Positions 40,173 through 50,752 of a DNA stretch of 64,000 nt are shown one piece after another; position 1 is the first letter of the stretch, and every line of letters begins with the position of its first letter. The stretch covers positions 248,001 through 312,000 of the forward strand of contig JAGGDC010000003.1 in the NCBI GenBank assembly GCA_020809425.1, read 5' to 3'. Below the pieces are notes generated by a model. The model had not been told where the DNA came from and did not search any database. It saw only the letters and a list, made by a program, of their open reading frames with translations. Origin of the DNA: Candidatus Synoicihabitans palmerolidicus. GTDB lineage: Bacteria; Verrucomicrobiota; Verrucomicrobiia; Opitutales; Opitutaceae. The position numbers and the translations under genes are program-made.

Positions 40173-42104
40173 CATGGTCTTTTCCCGTGACGGGTGAAGT
40201 GATTGAAGGTCAGCGGTGTAACTTTGAGCTAAACCATTTGGACGATTTTCGATCTGTTTCAGAGGGATGAAATCTAAAGGTGAACCGGAAAGGGAAGCGA
40301 CGAACGCAAACCCGGAGCAGAAGCACTGGGATCGAAACGTGGAGGTGCGCATGGCCACTGCGGCCGAGCAGGAGTGGTTCCGACGCGCAGCTGCACGAGC
40401 GGCACTACTTGGGATCCGGGCATCCGGTGGGCGATTACCTGCGCCAGATTGTCGAACGCGGGGGGCGGGCGGTGGCGCTGCTGGCGTGGGGTCCGGCCTG
40501 CTACGCGCTCAAGGACCGGGATCGGTGGGTGGGCTGGGATGCGACCCGCCGGGTCGAGCGGCTTTCCCTGGTGGTGCAAAACCGCCGCTTTCTACTGCTC
40601 ACCAAGCGCGGCGAGGCTCACCAAGCGCGGCGAGGAGCCCAATGTCGCCTCCCAGGTGCTCGCGGCGGCCGTGCGCACGTTGCCGGGCCATTGGCAGGAA
40701 CGCTTTGGCTATCGGCCGCTGCTGGCCGAGACCTTTACCGACCCGGAGGCCTACCAAGGCACGTGCTACAAGGCCTCCGCGTGGGAGCCGGTCGGGACCA
40801 GCCAGGGTTACGAACGGCACCGAGGCGACTTTTACCGCGAGCACGGCAAACCCAAGCACCTGTGGCTGCGGCCCGCCCCCCCCCTCGGCCAAGGCCCTGC
40901 TGAGCGCCCCCGACCCCGCTTTGCCCAGGACTGCCGGGCGGGACTGCGCCGCGCGCCCACCGGCACCCTGCCGCTCAAAAACGGCCAGTTGCCCTCTCTG
41001 TTGGAGGCCCTGTGCGGCGTGCCCGATCCGCGCGCCAAAAACACCCGCTTCAAGATCGGTCCGGTTCTTGGCCTCGTGGCGCTCGCGCTGCTGGCCGGCC
41101 GGCGCGACATCGCGTCGATCGCTCGTATGGCCAACCTGCTCGACCAAGACCAGCGCTTCGCCCTGGCCCTGCCCCGTGAGGCCGGCAAAAAGGTCCGCCT
41201 GGCCCCCAGTTACAGCGTGTTTTACGACGTGCTCACCCGGCTCGATCCGGAGGCCTTTGCCCAGGCCCTCAACCGCTGGCTCACAGCCCACGCCGGTGCC
41301 CTGCCCGGAGCGCTCGCCCTGGACGGACAGTTTATCCGCGACGCGGTCGGGGTGCTCAGCCTGGTCGAGGCCGACACCAGCGCGCCGGTCGCCCTGGCCA
41401 TCGTCGATCAAAAGGAAAACACCCCGCGCAGTGAACAGGCCCGCGCCGGTGAGGTGTTGGCCGCCGCGTCGTTGGACGAGCAGATCGTCACACCGGCGAC
41501 GCCTTGCACGCCACCCGCGAGCAGGCCCGCACCATCGTGGAAAAAGGCGGCGAGTATGTGCTCCTGATCAAAGGCAACCAACCCCAGCTGAGCGCGCTGG
41601 TCCAGCGCGCCCGGACCGTTCCATCCCCTTTTTTGAGCTGACCGATCCGAGTCGGGGCCGCGTGACCACCTGGCGGGTGTCCGTGGTGGTGGCCACGCCC
41701 TCGCAAGCCGACTACCCCGGGCTGCGCAGCCTGGTGCTCGTGGACACAACCACGGTGCGAAAACACGACCTCCCCGAAAGTTGCGAGCAACGCGCCTACG
41801 CCCGCAGCCTGGCACCCGCAGAACGCAGCCCTGCGCAAATGCTCGCCTTGATCCGCGGGCACTGGGGCGGAGTGGAGATCCGCAACCACTGGCGCCGCGA
41901 CGCCTGCTGGCGCGAAGACCACTCGCGTACCCGCAACGTCAACGCCCCCCTGGCCAACCTCGCCCTCTTGCGCAGCGTCCTGCTGCGCGTCTGCGCCCAA
42001 CACTGGCCCGAGCGGCTCCTGCCGCACGTCTTCGAATCCTGCCAACATTCCACGCATATCTCCCCGCGCGCCATCCGTTCCCATTCCTAAAACCAAAGAC
42101 CATG
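40173..42104 (+). mobile_element. DruA-ISAs1 fusion insertion sequence, copy 3
   Basis: This is a 1.93 kb element with the same ends as copies 1 and 2, in opposite orientation. The left junction reads AAAAGAC-CATG-GTCTTTT, an 18-bp perfect palindrome formed by flank plus IS end. It lies between oadB and a decayed unrecognised gene. The flank TAGTCAAAAGAC has no repeat at the right (GAGTGGCTAACG). Confidence 0.85.
40267..42090 (+). pseudogene. DUF4338 (DruA-like) plus ISAs1 transposase fusion, copy 3, frameshifted
   Basis: The middle is the most readable of the three copies. In one frame it covers KRGEEPNVASQVLAAAVRTL, ETFTDPEAYQGTCYKASAWE, VGTSQGYERHRGDFYREHGK, then the ISAs1 region GTLPLKNGQLPSLLEALCGV, LDGQFIRDAVGVLSLVEADT and DEQIVT. 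The N-terminus is out of frame after EQEWF (near 40380), and KRGEAHQA marks a small duplication near 40613-40633. The shared break CACACC (41489-41494) precedes GDALHATREQARTIVE, and further shifts lie near 41625. The final part (SPAQMLALIRGHWGGVEIRN, RRDACWREDHSRTRNVN) holds the ISAs1 C-terminal Glu/His block. A plus-strand frame spanning 40267-42090 is open throughout, but it is a mosaic, not a functional chain. Confidence 0.8.
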
Positions 42105-42594
42105 GAGTGGCTAACGGAGGCTGGGCGTGAACAGTGAAAGCGTGAGAAGCGCCGCGCGCGACGAGTTCGGCGAGGCGGTAGAATCGATGGACTTGGCGGA
42201 CGAATGACGAGGGGAACAGGATGACGAGGTGATGGAGGTGGTGAAACCGAAGAGGCTCAGTACCCAGCGGGTGAAATTACCAAAAACAACGGACCCGAAA
42301 AATTGCATCGCCGTGATTACCAACTTAAAGAGCGCCCTGCCGGGTCTTTAGTGGAGTGCGAGGTATCGCCTCCGAAAGGTGGCGGCCAACGGACGGGACG
42401 GAGGATCAAAATGAGAACGCGACCCAGGAACAAAGGACCGATGATCAGAGTGGCCAAAATGCTGCGACTACCTTTCCGGTGGCCTGCGCGCGGGAGCAGG
42501 CTGATTGTGACCACCGTTTAGAGGCACGCGGCCGTGAGTAGGAACAGAGGGCGCCAAGAGCGGATTCCCAGGGTAGCGAATTACTGGATACGCA
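42105..42594 (-). other. Decayed minus-strand gene remnant, membrane-like, not recognised
   Basis: On the minus strand three neighbouring frames give protein-like pieces in order: ILATLIIGPLFLGRVLILIL, KLVITAMQFFGSVVFGNFTR, and LRFHHLHHLVILFPSSFVRQ with VHRFYRLAELVARGASHAF, the last reaching the IS at 42104. They look like one membrane protein broken by indels and cut by DruA-ISAs1 copy 3. No family recognised and no start found. The stretch 42546-42594 before the kinase stop holds nothing. Confidence 0.3.
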
Positions 42595-44657
42595 TCATGT
42601 TATGATAATGCTGGGAGGACGAGTGGGGAGAGTGATCACAAAAGTCACTCCTTCGCGGGGGGCGCCGGTAGCGCGGATGCTGCCGTCGTGGCGCGTGGCG
42701 ATGCGTTGGGCGTTGGTGAGGCCGGTGCCGGAGCCAGGATAGCGGTTGGGGTTGTTGAGTTGGTGAAAGGGTTTTAAAATATCGGTGGCGGAGGCCTCAT
42801 CGAATCCGATGCCGTCGTCGGAAATGGAGATGTCGATGTAGTCGGGTCGGGAACTGGAGGAGGCAGTGATTTGAATCTTTGCGGTGGGTTTATCGCTGGA
42901 GAACTTCAAGGCGTTGCTCACGATGTGTACAAAGAGTTGGCGGAGCAGCGGAGGATCGCCGGCAATTATGGGCAAGGGGTCGGTGAGTTTCCAGATGACG
43001 TTGTGTGAGGCACGTTCGGTCATGAGGTGTCGGCGGACCTCGTCAATGAGCGGTGTGAGGGGCACTTTTTGCCAAGCGAGATCGGACTGACTGCCGGTGG
43101 ACAAGCTCAGTAGGCTTTCGACGCGGGAAGTCAGGCGTTCGCATTGGACGGCGATGAAGGCGCACATTTCTGCGCGCTCGCGTTCGGTGACGGAGTGGTG
43201 GGGGAGGCGCAGGGTATGGGCGAACGCCTGCATTTTTATCAAAGGGGCGCGCAGGTCTTGGACGAGGGTATGAGACAGGGCTTCCAGATCGCGATTCGCG
43301 TCTTTGAGTTCGGCGTTGCTGTGTGCGAGGCGTTTTTCGGCAGTCAGGCTACGATTGAGGAGTTCGTCGCGTGTGGTGATGAGTTTGGCGTTGCGCTTCG
43401 TGGCCCGTTCGAGATCGGAGTGCAGGTGGCGGTTATTTTCACGCAGATTTTGAGTCCGGCTTTGTACAATGCGGTCTAGGTAGGCGTTTTTCTCTCGCCC
43501 GACAAATATGGTGAAACGGGTGAAAAGAAAGAGAGCGAGGCCGAGGGCGAGCACATAGATGGCGATCAATTTGGGCGTACGAAACCAAGGTGCGGGTACG
43601 TTGAAAGCGAGAGACGTGCTGACGCCGATGTGATCTTCGATTCGAGGTCGAATATGGAGGCGGAAATCGCCGGTGGGGAGATCGTGAGAATAATTCGGCC
43701 GCTGGCGTCGGCTGGAGTCCACGTTCGATCGAGCCCATCCACCCGGTATTCAAAAGTCACATTCTGCAGCGGAGGGGCGCCGGGCGCCATGACGCGGATT
43801 TCCATCCAGCCGGTGACGGGCGGGAGATCGTCCAGGCCTGCTTTGGTATCCGGCAGGAAGTGACGTTTTATCCCATTGATGGAGACTCGGCTGATGAAGG
43901 CATGAAAGAAGGCAGATTGAGGCAGAGGGATGCTCGGGTCGTAGCTGGCGAGCTTCTGAGGCTACTGCAGCCACATGACGCCGTCGGACTGGGGGAAGTA
44001 GTGGAGGGGGCGAAGGTCATCGGAGATGGACTCGCCGCTGGGGAAGGCGCGGTCGTTCTCGAAATTCAGGATCTTCACTTGGTCCGGCTGAGTGACCCAT
44101 AACCGTCCGAGAGCATCTTCGGTCGGTCGGCCCATGGCTCCTTTTATCGCGGGGAAACGATCCATGAGATCGGAATCGAGACTCAATTGGTGGGTCTGCG
44201 GATTTAAACGCAGGATGTCGTCGGGGACGTTGATGCGGGCCTCTGCTTCGAAAATGAAAATATTGGGCCAACGGGATTCCATTTCACCGCCGGGGCCGTG
44301 GAGGTAGATGGACGGCAAGGGAAGGGTTGGCGAGATGCGGGCGACGCGGCCGGTTCCCAGTTCGACCCAAAGGTCTCCGGCCCCGTCCACCCGCGCCCCA
44401 TAGGGGTGACCCAGGCCGGGCGAGGGGAATGATTCCACATGTAGATCACCATTTGGTTGGACGAGAAGCCATCCTACTTCGTCTTCGGCGACGAAGAGCC
44501 ATCGACCAGGTTACACGGGAGTGGGACGGAATAACGGGCTGTTGGACCGAGAAAGGCGCGTCCAGGACTGATCGGCTTCGCGCAGGAATAGTCCGGCCCT
44601 ACTCCCCACCAGCAGCTGGTCATTCACTTGAAAAAAGGTGTTCACGTAGCCAGGGGG

Positions 44658-46175
44658 GGAATGGCGCTTAGTTAGGCGAGCGGTTGCGTGAGATTGATCG
44701 TCCGTCAAACCTTCTAAGTTAATGCCTAATAATAGGTTGCGGAATACTGGCTTATTGGTAGTGCAACTACATGAAGATCAACACGTTGTATCTTCCAGAG
44801 TTTTCGCATCGCTTATGTGGGAGACGCTCCAATGGTGCGGCCGCTAGACTGATTGAGCGGGCGGTTAAGTTCGATGGGCTGGTGGCGCGCTTTGTGGCTC
44901 CGAGCACATTTGCAGGCATCGGTAAGCGGGACGGATCTTTACGCCGTGGGTGACCTTTTGCGCGTTTCTTGGGCAAGTGCTGCAGCGTGGTGCGAGCTGC
45001 CGCGATGCGGTTCGCCGGGTGCAAGCATGGCATCTGCAGGCCGGGGCGGCGACGTCGGTCGACGATGCCACCGGTGGCTATTGCCAAGCCCGGACGCGGT
45101 TGCCGATCACGGTCTTGCGCACCGTATTCAGCCGTCTCGTGGAGGTGGCTCATCAACGCACCCGCGAGGCCGATCATTGGCTCGGTCACAACGTGAAGGT
45201 GATCGATGGCGGCGGGCTTTCCATGCCCGACACCACGGCCAACCGGAAAGTCTATCCTTACGCGGGGTGCCAGCGCAAAGGATGCGGTTTCCTCACCGGC
45301 CAGATGGTGGGAATGTGCGCCCTGGCAACCGGCCATTTGGTGAAGTTCGTCCTGTCCTCATGGAAGGCGAGTGAAGCCCCGCTGGCGCGCCAATTGATCG
45401 GTTGGATACACAGGGGAGAGGTGCTCCTGGCTGATCGCGGGTTCTGCAACTGGATTTTCATCAGCCTTTTGCAACGCAAGGGTGTGGATGTGGTGATGCG
45501 CTTGCATCAATCGCGTCGGACAGGCACCGGCAAAGTCTGCTGGCCCAAACCCCAGCGACAGGGCCGGTGGGAAAAATGTTTGTGGAACGAACTGCCTGAG
45601 AGCCTGACTTTGCGCGTGGTGCGCTTTCGAACCGAGGTGCGCGGCTTCCGCACCCAGCACATCGCGGTGGTGACCACGCTGCTCGATGAAGAAAAGTATC
45701 CCGACGCGGCGATTGCCCAACTCTACCTGCGCCGCTGGCAGGTGGAACTGAACTTCCGGGACATCACGACGACCCTCGGACTCGACGTGCTACGCACGCG
45801 CACCCCGGCGATGATCGAAAAGGAAATCCACTTGCAGGCCATCGCCTACAACTTGGTGCGCCTGCTCATGCTCGAAGCCGCACGCCAGCATGACGTGGCA
45901 CCAATGCGCCTGTCTTTCCAAGGCACCATCAGCACGCTGCGGGCGTTCGCCCACCTGCTCTCAGGCAGTGCGCGCGAAGCGAACCAACGCTTCGAAGATC
46001 TGCTCCTGCATTGGCCGCCGACCCGGTGCTCTAACGCCCGCATCGCAGTGAACCACGCGCCGTCAAACGAAGGCCCAAAGTCTACCAACTGATGACCAAG
46101 CCTCGGCGGCACATGCGCGTATCCAAATCACGGCTACTAAAATAGACGAATAGACCCCTTAACTAAGTGCCATTC
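44658..46175 (+). mobile_element. IS4-family insertion sequence with target duplication
   Basis: The inverted ends read GAATGGCGCTTAGTTA at 44659 and GAATGGCACTTAGTTA on the minus strand from 46175. The target duplication TAGCCAGGGGG is present at 44647-44657 and 46176-46186, an 11-bp repeat typical of IS4. Removing the element and one repeat rejoins the propeller-kinase gene. Confidence 0.92.
44771..46092 (+). pseudogene. IS4-type transposase with one homopolymer frameshift
   Basis: ATG 44771 opens MKINTLYLPEFSHRLCGRRS. The frame is lost near 44948, where GGG should be GGGG (RDGSLRRG-VTFCAFLGQVLQ). From there the protein is uninterrupted to 46092 with HNVKVIDGGGLSMPDTT (first Asp), LLADRGFCNW (second Asp) and the YREK-type signature YLRRWQVELNFRDITTTLGL containing the catalytic Glu. 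The final residues are Arg/Asn-rich. Apart from one base the 440-residue protein is complete, so this is one of the youngest insertions here. GTG near 44959 could still start a nearly full-length product. Confidence 0.85.
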
Positions 46176-47607
46176 TAGCCAGGGGGAGAGTCGATTTCGA
46201 ATCCCACGATCCGATCATTGACGTCGTAGATGCCTCGTTGGGCTAATCCGTCGGACAGGAGCCAAAGCCGATCTTGGAAACGGTAGTGCTCCGCATAGGC
46301 CAAGCCGGTGGAAACCATGCCTTCGAAGCGCGAAGTGCGGACAGGGAATTCAATCCGGGCGATACCATTGGTGAGCAACGCCCAAAGGGTGCCTCCGACG
46401 GCGGGAACGAAGTTTGCGCACGCGAGCCAAGCGGTGGTCGTTGGCTCGGTCGAGCACTTGGAGCACGCGGCCATTGGCATCGAAGAAGACGATGCCGATG
46501 TTGTTGGAAGAGGCTGCGAACAGGCCTCCTTCGAGGCGGCAGAGATCGTTGATGCTGATAGGGCGACTGAGGAGCCCTTCGGTGGTGAATGGCACCAGTG
46601 ACTCGCCCTGTTTGACTACGAGGCCGCGACCGGTGGTGCCTAGAAGGGTGCGGCCGTCGCCCAATTCCACGGCGGCCGTAATGGCGCTTTTCGCATAATG
46701 TTCGGAAGATAGATAAACTTCGATGAACGCACCATCAACCAAGCGAAAAAGAGTCCCTGTGGCTCCGTCGCTGTAATGGGCCGTGTCATCGAGGGAGAAA
46801 ATACTCCGAGGGTCGGCGGCGAGTCCAACGGTCTTGACCGGTTGGCCGGGGCTCTAAGTTACCATGGGACCGGCACCCTCCCACCAATACCAATGGTCTC
46901 CGACTCGGGCGACTTTATCGAGCTGGGCGTTGTCATAACCATCGTGGGGAGGCACCGCTTGGACCCGCTCGAGGGTCCACGAAGCATCATCGAGAAAGAC
47001 GATGCGGGCGAACGAGTTGACCATGTCGGCATAGATTTGGCCTTTCTCGTCGATTGCGACGCTCTTGATCTGGGTTTCAACGGAGCCAGCCTGACGGTTA
47101 AAATGGTCCCACCGCACGCCATCACCGATGGCGATCTCTTCCGGACCGATTACAAGGAGGCGACCGTCAGGGAGGAGATGCAGATCCACCGGTAAATCTG
47201 CAAATCCAAGGGCTTCGGGACCCAGTACGGAAAATGGCGGAGCTCCTGATTCGACTATAACTGGGCAGGAGCAGCAGGCAGGGTTGACGCCAGAGCGAAT
47301 GAGGTCGGGGCCAACGCGATCAGATAGCCGAGTAAATGCTTGGTCGCGAGTGTCACGATAGAGGAACTTGGCAGCGTGGCCGAAGATAGAAAAAGCGCAA
47401 ACCTTGATATAGGCTAAAGACCCTATGCGCGGTTCCGCAGAATTAGACCACGGCAGGGTCGCGAGCACGCCTGGATAACGCGGCGCAGATCAAGTGAGGG
47501 GTCGACTCTACAGGGGGCGCTCGACTGGAACGATGGGACGGAGTGAGTTTGATTACCCGTTTGCCAATCGGAGTCGTCGATTCACGCTGGTGAGGGAATG
47601 GTCGGCG

Positions 47608-48645
47608 TCAAGCGGCTAGTGCACAGTTTTTTTGTATAATAGCATGAAAGACTTCAGCGGGAGACTGTCCGTCGAGCCCGATGCGAGGGAGATTATTGAG
47701 TAGCCACTCCGCTTTGGCGATTGGGCCTTTGGTGACGGTGTTAAAGTCGATTCCTTTAGGGAAGTATTCCCGGATCAGACTGTTGATATTCGCGACCGCA
47801 CCGCGCTGCCAAAGGCTGTGTGGATTGCAGAAGTAGACCGCCACTTTTGTGGCAAGGGAGAAGGCGGCATGTTGGGCCATTTCGCGGCCGTTGTCGTAGG
47901 TGAGGGTCTTGCGCAGGTGGGCGGGCAGGCGTTTGAAGGCCCGGATGAGAGCGCGGACGACGCTGATCGCGTCTTTGGCGCCGCCCAGCGGGACGATCAT
48001 CACGTAGCGGGAGACCCGTTCGGTGATGACCAAAATGGCGGTGCGATTGCCCGCACCCATGACCAAGTCGGCCTCCCAGTGTCCGGGCACCTCCCGGCGC
48101 TCCACCTCAACGGGTCGCTCGCCGATATTGATCGCGCCCGGCAACTGGCCCGAGAGCTTGCCCTTGGCGCGGGGGGGCGGGACTGCGCCGGGGCTTCTTG
48201 CGCCGCAAATAAGCGATCAACTCCTTCTTAACCGAGCCTTTGGCGTGGACGTAGATGAAGTCGTAGATGGTTGGTTTCGTGGCTCACGCGTCGGGTCAGA
48301 TCAAGGCCATGACGTCGTCTCAAGGCGACTTCGATTTGCTTGGGCGTAGCGCCGGTGGCAAACAGGGCCAGCACCTCGTCGCGCAAGGCGGGCGTGTCGG
48401 CGACTTTGTTGCGCACGGCGCACTTGGGCCGACGGCAAGCGCGAGTCTGCGCATCCATGCCGCTGTAGCTGGAGCGCCCGCCGTTGCGGATGATCTCGCG
48501 ATTGACCACCGAGGCGTCGCGGCCGAGGGCGGCGGCAAGCTGAGCGCCGCTTTTGCCCTGGGCCCTGGGCCAAACCGGCATGAATCGCCTCGCGTTCCTT
48601 GGCGGTGATGCGCCGTTATATTTTTGCCACCACTCCAAATCCTCC
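47608..48645 (-). pseudogene. IS30-family transposase, decayed
   Basis: The N-terminal part (RRITAKEREAIHAGLAQG in one frame, GAQLAAALGRDASVVNREII in another) is the IS30 helix-turn-helix. Then come TGATPKQIEVALRRRHGLD and SHETIYDFIYVHAKGSVKKE. After a break near 48150 come the catalytic Asp in PGHWEADLVMGAGNRTAILV, the second Asp in TLTYDNGREMAQH, and RGAVANINSLIREYFPKGID. IS30 proteins have ENTNGLxRxYFPKG at this last site; here AVANIN replaces NENTN, so the catalytic Glu is missing. The start is uncertain and I could not match the terminal repeats. The element lies between the kinase gene and an FG-GAP protein gene. Confidence 0.8.
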
Positions 48646-48683
48646 TCTCTGCGCCCACGACGCCAGCGCGGAGTTTTTCCCAG

Positions 48684-48727
48684 AGAGAGGACGACCGGCC
48701 CGGCTTGCCGGGCCGGTCGTCCTCTCT
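48684..48727. other. Near-perfect 21-bp-stem palindrome
   Basis: Left arm 48684-48704 and right arm 48707-48727 are fully complementary around a central TT; the innermost part is GGCCCGGC/GCCGGGCC. It lies 12 bp before the FG-GAP gene start and upstream of the IS30 gene. No T run follows on either strand, so it is not a standard intrinsic terminator. Confidence 0.8.
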
Positions 48728-48739
48728 GTGGCTTGTGGC

Positions 48740-49733
48740 ATGATTCGATTTGGCTATAAACTGCTGAGGTGGGAATTGATAGGACTCGCGGGAGCGGTGG
48801 TGATTTCCGTCACAGGGGGCTGCGGTAAACCCCTGCCATCGCATCGTGAAGTGTTATCTGCGAAGGTGAGCATGGCATTGGATCGATTTGCGCATCAAAC
48901 GATCGGCCGGGAAAGCACCGGACATCCCGCGTGGATGGCTCATGTCGTGGCGGTGGATCTTGATCAAGACGGACTGATGGATGCAGTGGCGGTCGAATCG
49001 CAAGATTACGAGGTGCTCTGGCTGCGTCAGGTGTCGGCGGGAGTATTTGAGGAGCGAGTGGTGGGCGTGGACCTACGCGCTCCGGTGCAAGTGCATCCGG
49101 CGGACATGGACGAGGACGGAGACTTGGATCTGATCGTATCCAGCATGGGTGAAGTTTACCCCAACAACGATCGGATCGGGACGCTTCATATTTTGTAGAA
49201 CGATGGTGCAGAGAACTTTACGCGACACCGGGTGATGGAGAAGGTGGCAAGAGTAACGGATGCGCGCGCCGGAGATTGCAACGGAGATGGGCGAATGGAT
49301 TTGGCGGTGGCGCAGTGCGGCTACGACCAAGGGGCGGTGCAGTGGTTGGAGCGGACGGGCGCGTGGACATTTACCCCGCACATGCTGTTAAATTTGGCGG
49401 GCGCGATCAATGTGTTGGTGGCGGATTTTAACGGTGACCGATCGCCGGATATCGCGACGGTGGTGTCCCAGCAGTGGGAGGAGGTGCACCTCTTTCAGAA
49501 CGATGGGCGCGGGCATTTCACGGGTGATATTTTGTTTGGATCGACGAATGATGAGTTCGCCAGCAGCAGCATCGCTTTGTGCGACTTAATCGGGATGGCC
49601 GGGCGGATATTTTGTTTAGCAACGGGGATGGGTTTGGCCCGGCGACTACGCCCGGACCTCGGCCGTGGCATGGCGTGCAATGGTTGGAAAACCGGGGGCA
49701 AGGTGCATTTCAATTTCATCGTATTGGAGACCT
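48740..49733 (+). pseudogene. Secreted FG-GAP/VCBS repeat protein, nonsense codon and 3' IS insertion
   Basis: ATG 48740 gives an export segment (ELIGLAGAVVISVTGGC) with a possible lipobox Cys. Repeats of the FG-GAP type follow: VVAVDLDQDGLMDAVAVESQ, VHPADMDEDGDLDLIVSSMG, DARAGDCNGDGRMDLAVAQC, NVLVADFNGDRSPDIATVV. Each has the DxDxDGxxD calcium-loop pattern. A TAG at 49196-49198 (LHIL-stop-NDGAENF) and a frame break near 49590 precede the end, where IS630 copy 2 starts at 49733. In PVC bacteria such propellers sit on large surface or redox-associated proteins. About 330 residues remain; the C-terminus is not found beyond the IS. Confidence 0.83.
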
Positions 49734-50752
49734 AGTGTAGTGGGAGTTAATTAGCTATACAAAATAAAATAGTAAGTGCAGGATGGGTGCATGGCCCGCC
49801 CTGTTAATCCGCTAATCATTGATGCCGCGCAGCATCAAGAACTTGAACAGATGATCAAACGCCCGACCACGCCGCAACGGGAGGTCAGGCGGGCGCGCAT
49901 CGTGTTGTTGCGGGCCGAAGGGAAAAGCCAGGAGACGGTGGCTGCTCAGATCGGAGTGAATCGTCCGGTGGTGGCGAAGTGGGAAAAGCGATTTCGTGAG
50001 GCAGGGTTGGCTGGATGGGCCGAAGCGAGACGTTCGGGCCGGAAGCCGAATGTGGATGTGGCGATTCGCGCTCAGATCGTCACTGAAGTCACGCAACCCC
50101 CGGCCGGGCGCACCCGCTGGTCCTCCACGGCCTTGGTGCTGTGTTGCGACGAGAAAAGCCAGTGCCAGGCGCTTGAGCGCACCCAGCCGAGCCTGCCATT
50201 GGGCATCGGGCACATCAAAACCGCCACCCACGATTACACCCGCCACGGCACGGTCACGCTATTCGCCGCCCTCGGCTATCTGGACGGCAAAATCATGCGA
50301 CGCACCGCCTCTCGGCATACCCACCGCGAATGGCTCGGTTTCCTCCAGCACATCGATGCGCAGGCACCCGACGGCTTGGTCCTGCATCTGATCATCGACA
50401 ACTACGCCACCCACAAGCACGCCAAAATGAAGAGCTGGATAAAGTGGCGCAATCAGCTCCATGCCAAAGCCCATGGCCTCGAGCGCATCGCACTGCACTC
50501 CAACATCCTCTTCCTGGTTGCATCTAGTGGAGCGCTTCTTCCGCGACCTCACCGTCGATTGTATCCGCGATGGCAGCTTCACCAGCGTTCGAGACCTCAC
50601 CAACGCCATCGAAACCTACATGGCCGCACGCTACCTCGAACCCACCCGCTACACTTGGAAGGCCGAAGGCTCCGCCAGCCTGGAGAAAATCCAGCGCGCC
50701 CGCACCGCCGCATCCCTGCATTCAGTATAGTTCATTAACTCTCAACACACGA
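49733..50752 (+). mobile_element. IS630-family insertion sequence, copy 2, internally deleted
   Basis: The ends match copy 1: TAGTGTAGTGGGAGTTAATT at 49733, and the reverse of TCGTGTGTTGAGAGTTAATG at 50752. The left end sits at the TA in GACCTAGTG, at the end of the FG-GAP gene. The element is about 165 bp shorter than copy 1 because of an internal deletion in the transposase gene. Confidence 0.85.
49791..50730 (+). pseudogene. IS630 transposase with internal deletion and frameshift
   Basis: ATG 49791 begins MARPVNPLIIDAAQHQELEQ. The helix-turn-helix is intact (QIGVNRPVVAKWEKRFREAG). After PAGRTRWSS the sequence jumps directly to TALVLCCDEKSQCQALERTQ, losing the stretch that copy 1 codes between its WSSRAMAKAKG and PPDRALVL (about 55 residues). 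The first two catalytic Asp positions remain. A frame break near 50520 separates ERIALHSNILFLV from LVERFFRDLTVDCIRDGSFT, which carries the Glu. The element is probably immobile but could be moved in trans because both ends are present. Confidence 0.83.

Larger units (their letters stand above)
42595..47468 (-). pseudogene. Two-component propeller/Y_Y_Y sensor histidine kinase, split by IS4 and frameshifts
   Basis: Reading from 47468, fragments of a periplasmic ligand-sensing propeller appear (VDLHLLPDGRLLVIGPEEIA, SVAIDEKGQIYADMVNSFAR, AAVELGDGRTLLGTTGRGLV, NGIARIEFPVRTSRFEGMVS). The IS4 copy interrupts it at 44658-46175. The propeller continues (VNTFFQVNDQLLVGSRAGLF, EDALGRLWVTQPDQVKILNF), and then come a Y_Y_Y domain (VTFEYRVDGLDRTWTPADA), a transmembrane helix (IAIYVLALGLALFLFTRF), a coiled coil and a kinase. 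The dimerisation helix reads LVQDLRAPLIKMQAF; relatives have SHDLRAPL, so the phospho-acceptor His is Gln here. The ATP-binding boxes are recognisable (HIVSNALKF, SDDGIGFD, GSGTGLTNA). Frame breaks lie near 43570, 43970, 44515, 46400 and 46855. Without the IS it would be about 1,100 residues. Confidence 0.83.

Noticed and set aside
40267..42090. A single open 607-residue gene for DruA-ISAs1 copy 3
   Set aside because: Although open, the frame matches the family only at its first ~37 and last ~100 residues; the middle is translated out of frame (Arg/Pro/Ala-rich). The family sequence lies in another frame there.
42105..42594. Gamma subunit (OadG) partner of oadB
   Set aside because: The remnant has hydrophobic pieces but lies on the opposite strand, lacks the single-helix plus Pro/Lys-rich pattern, and cannot be matched.
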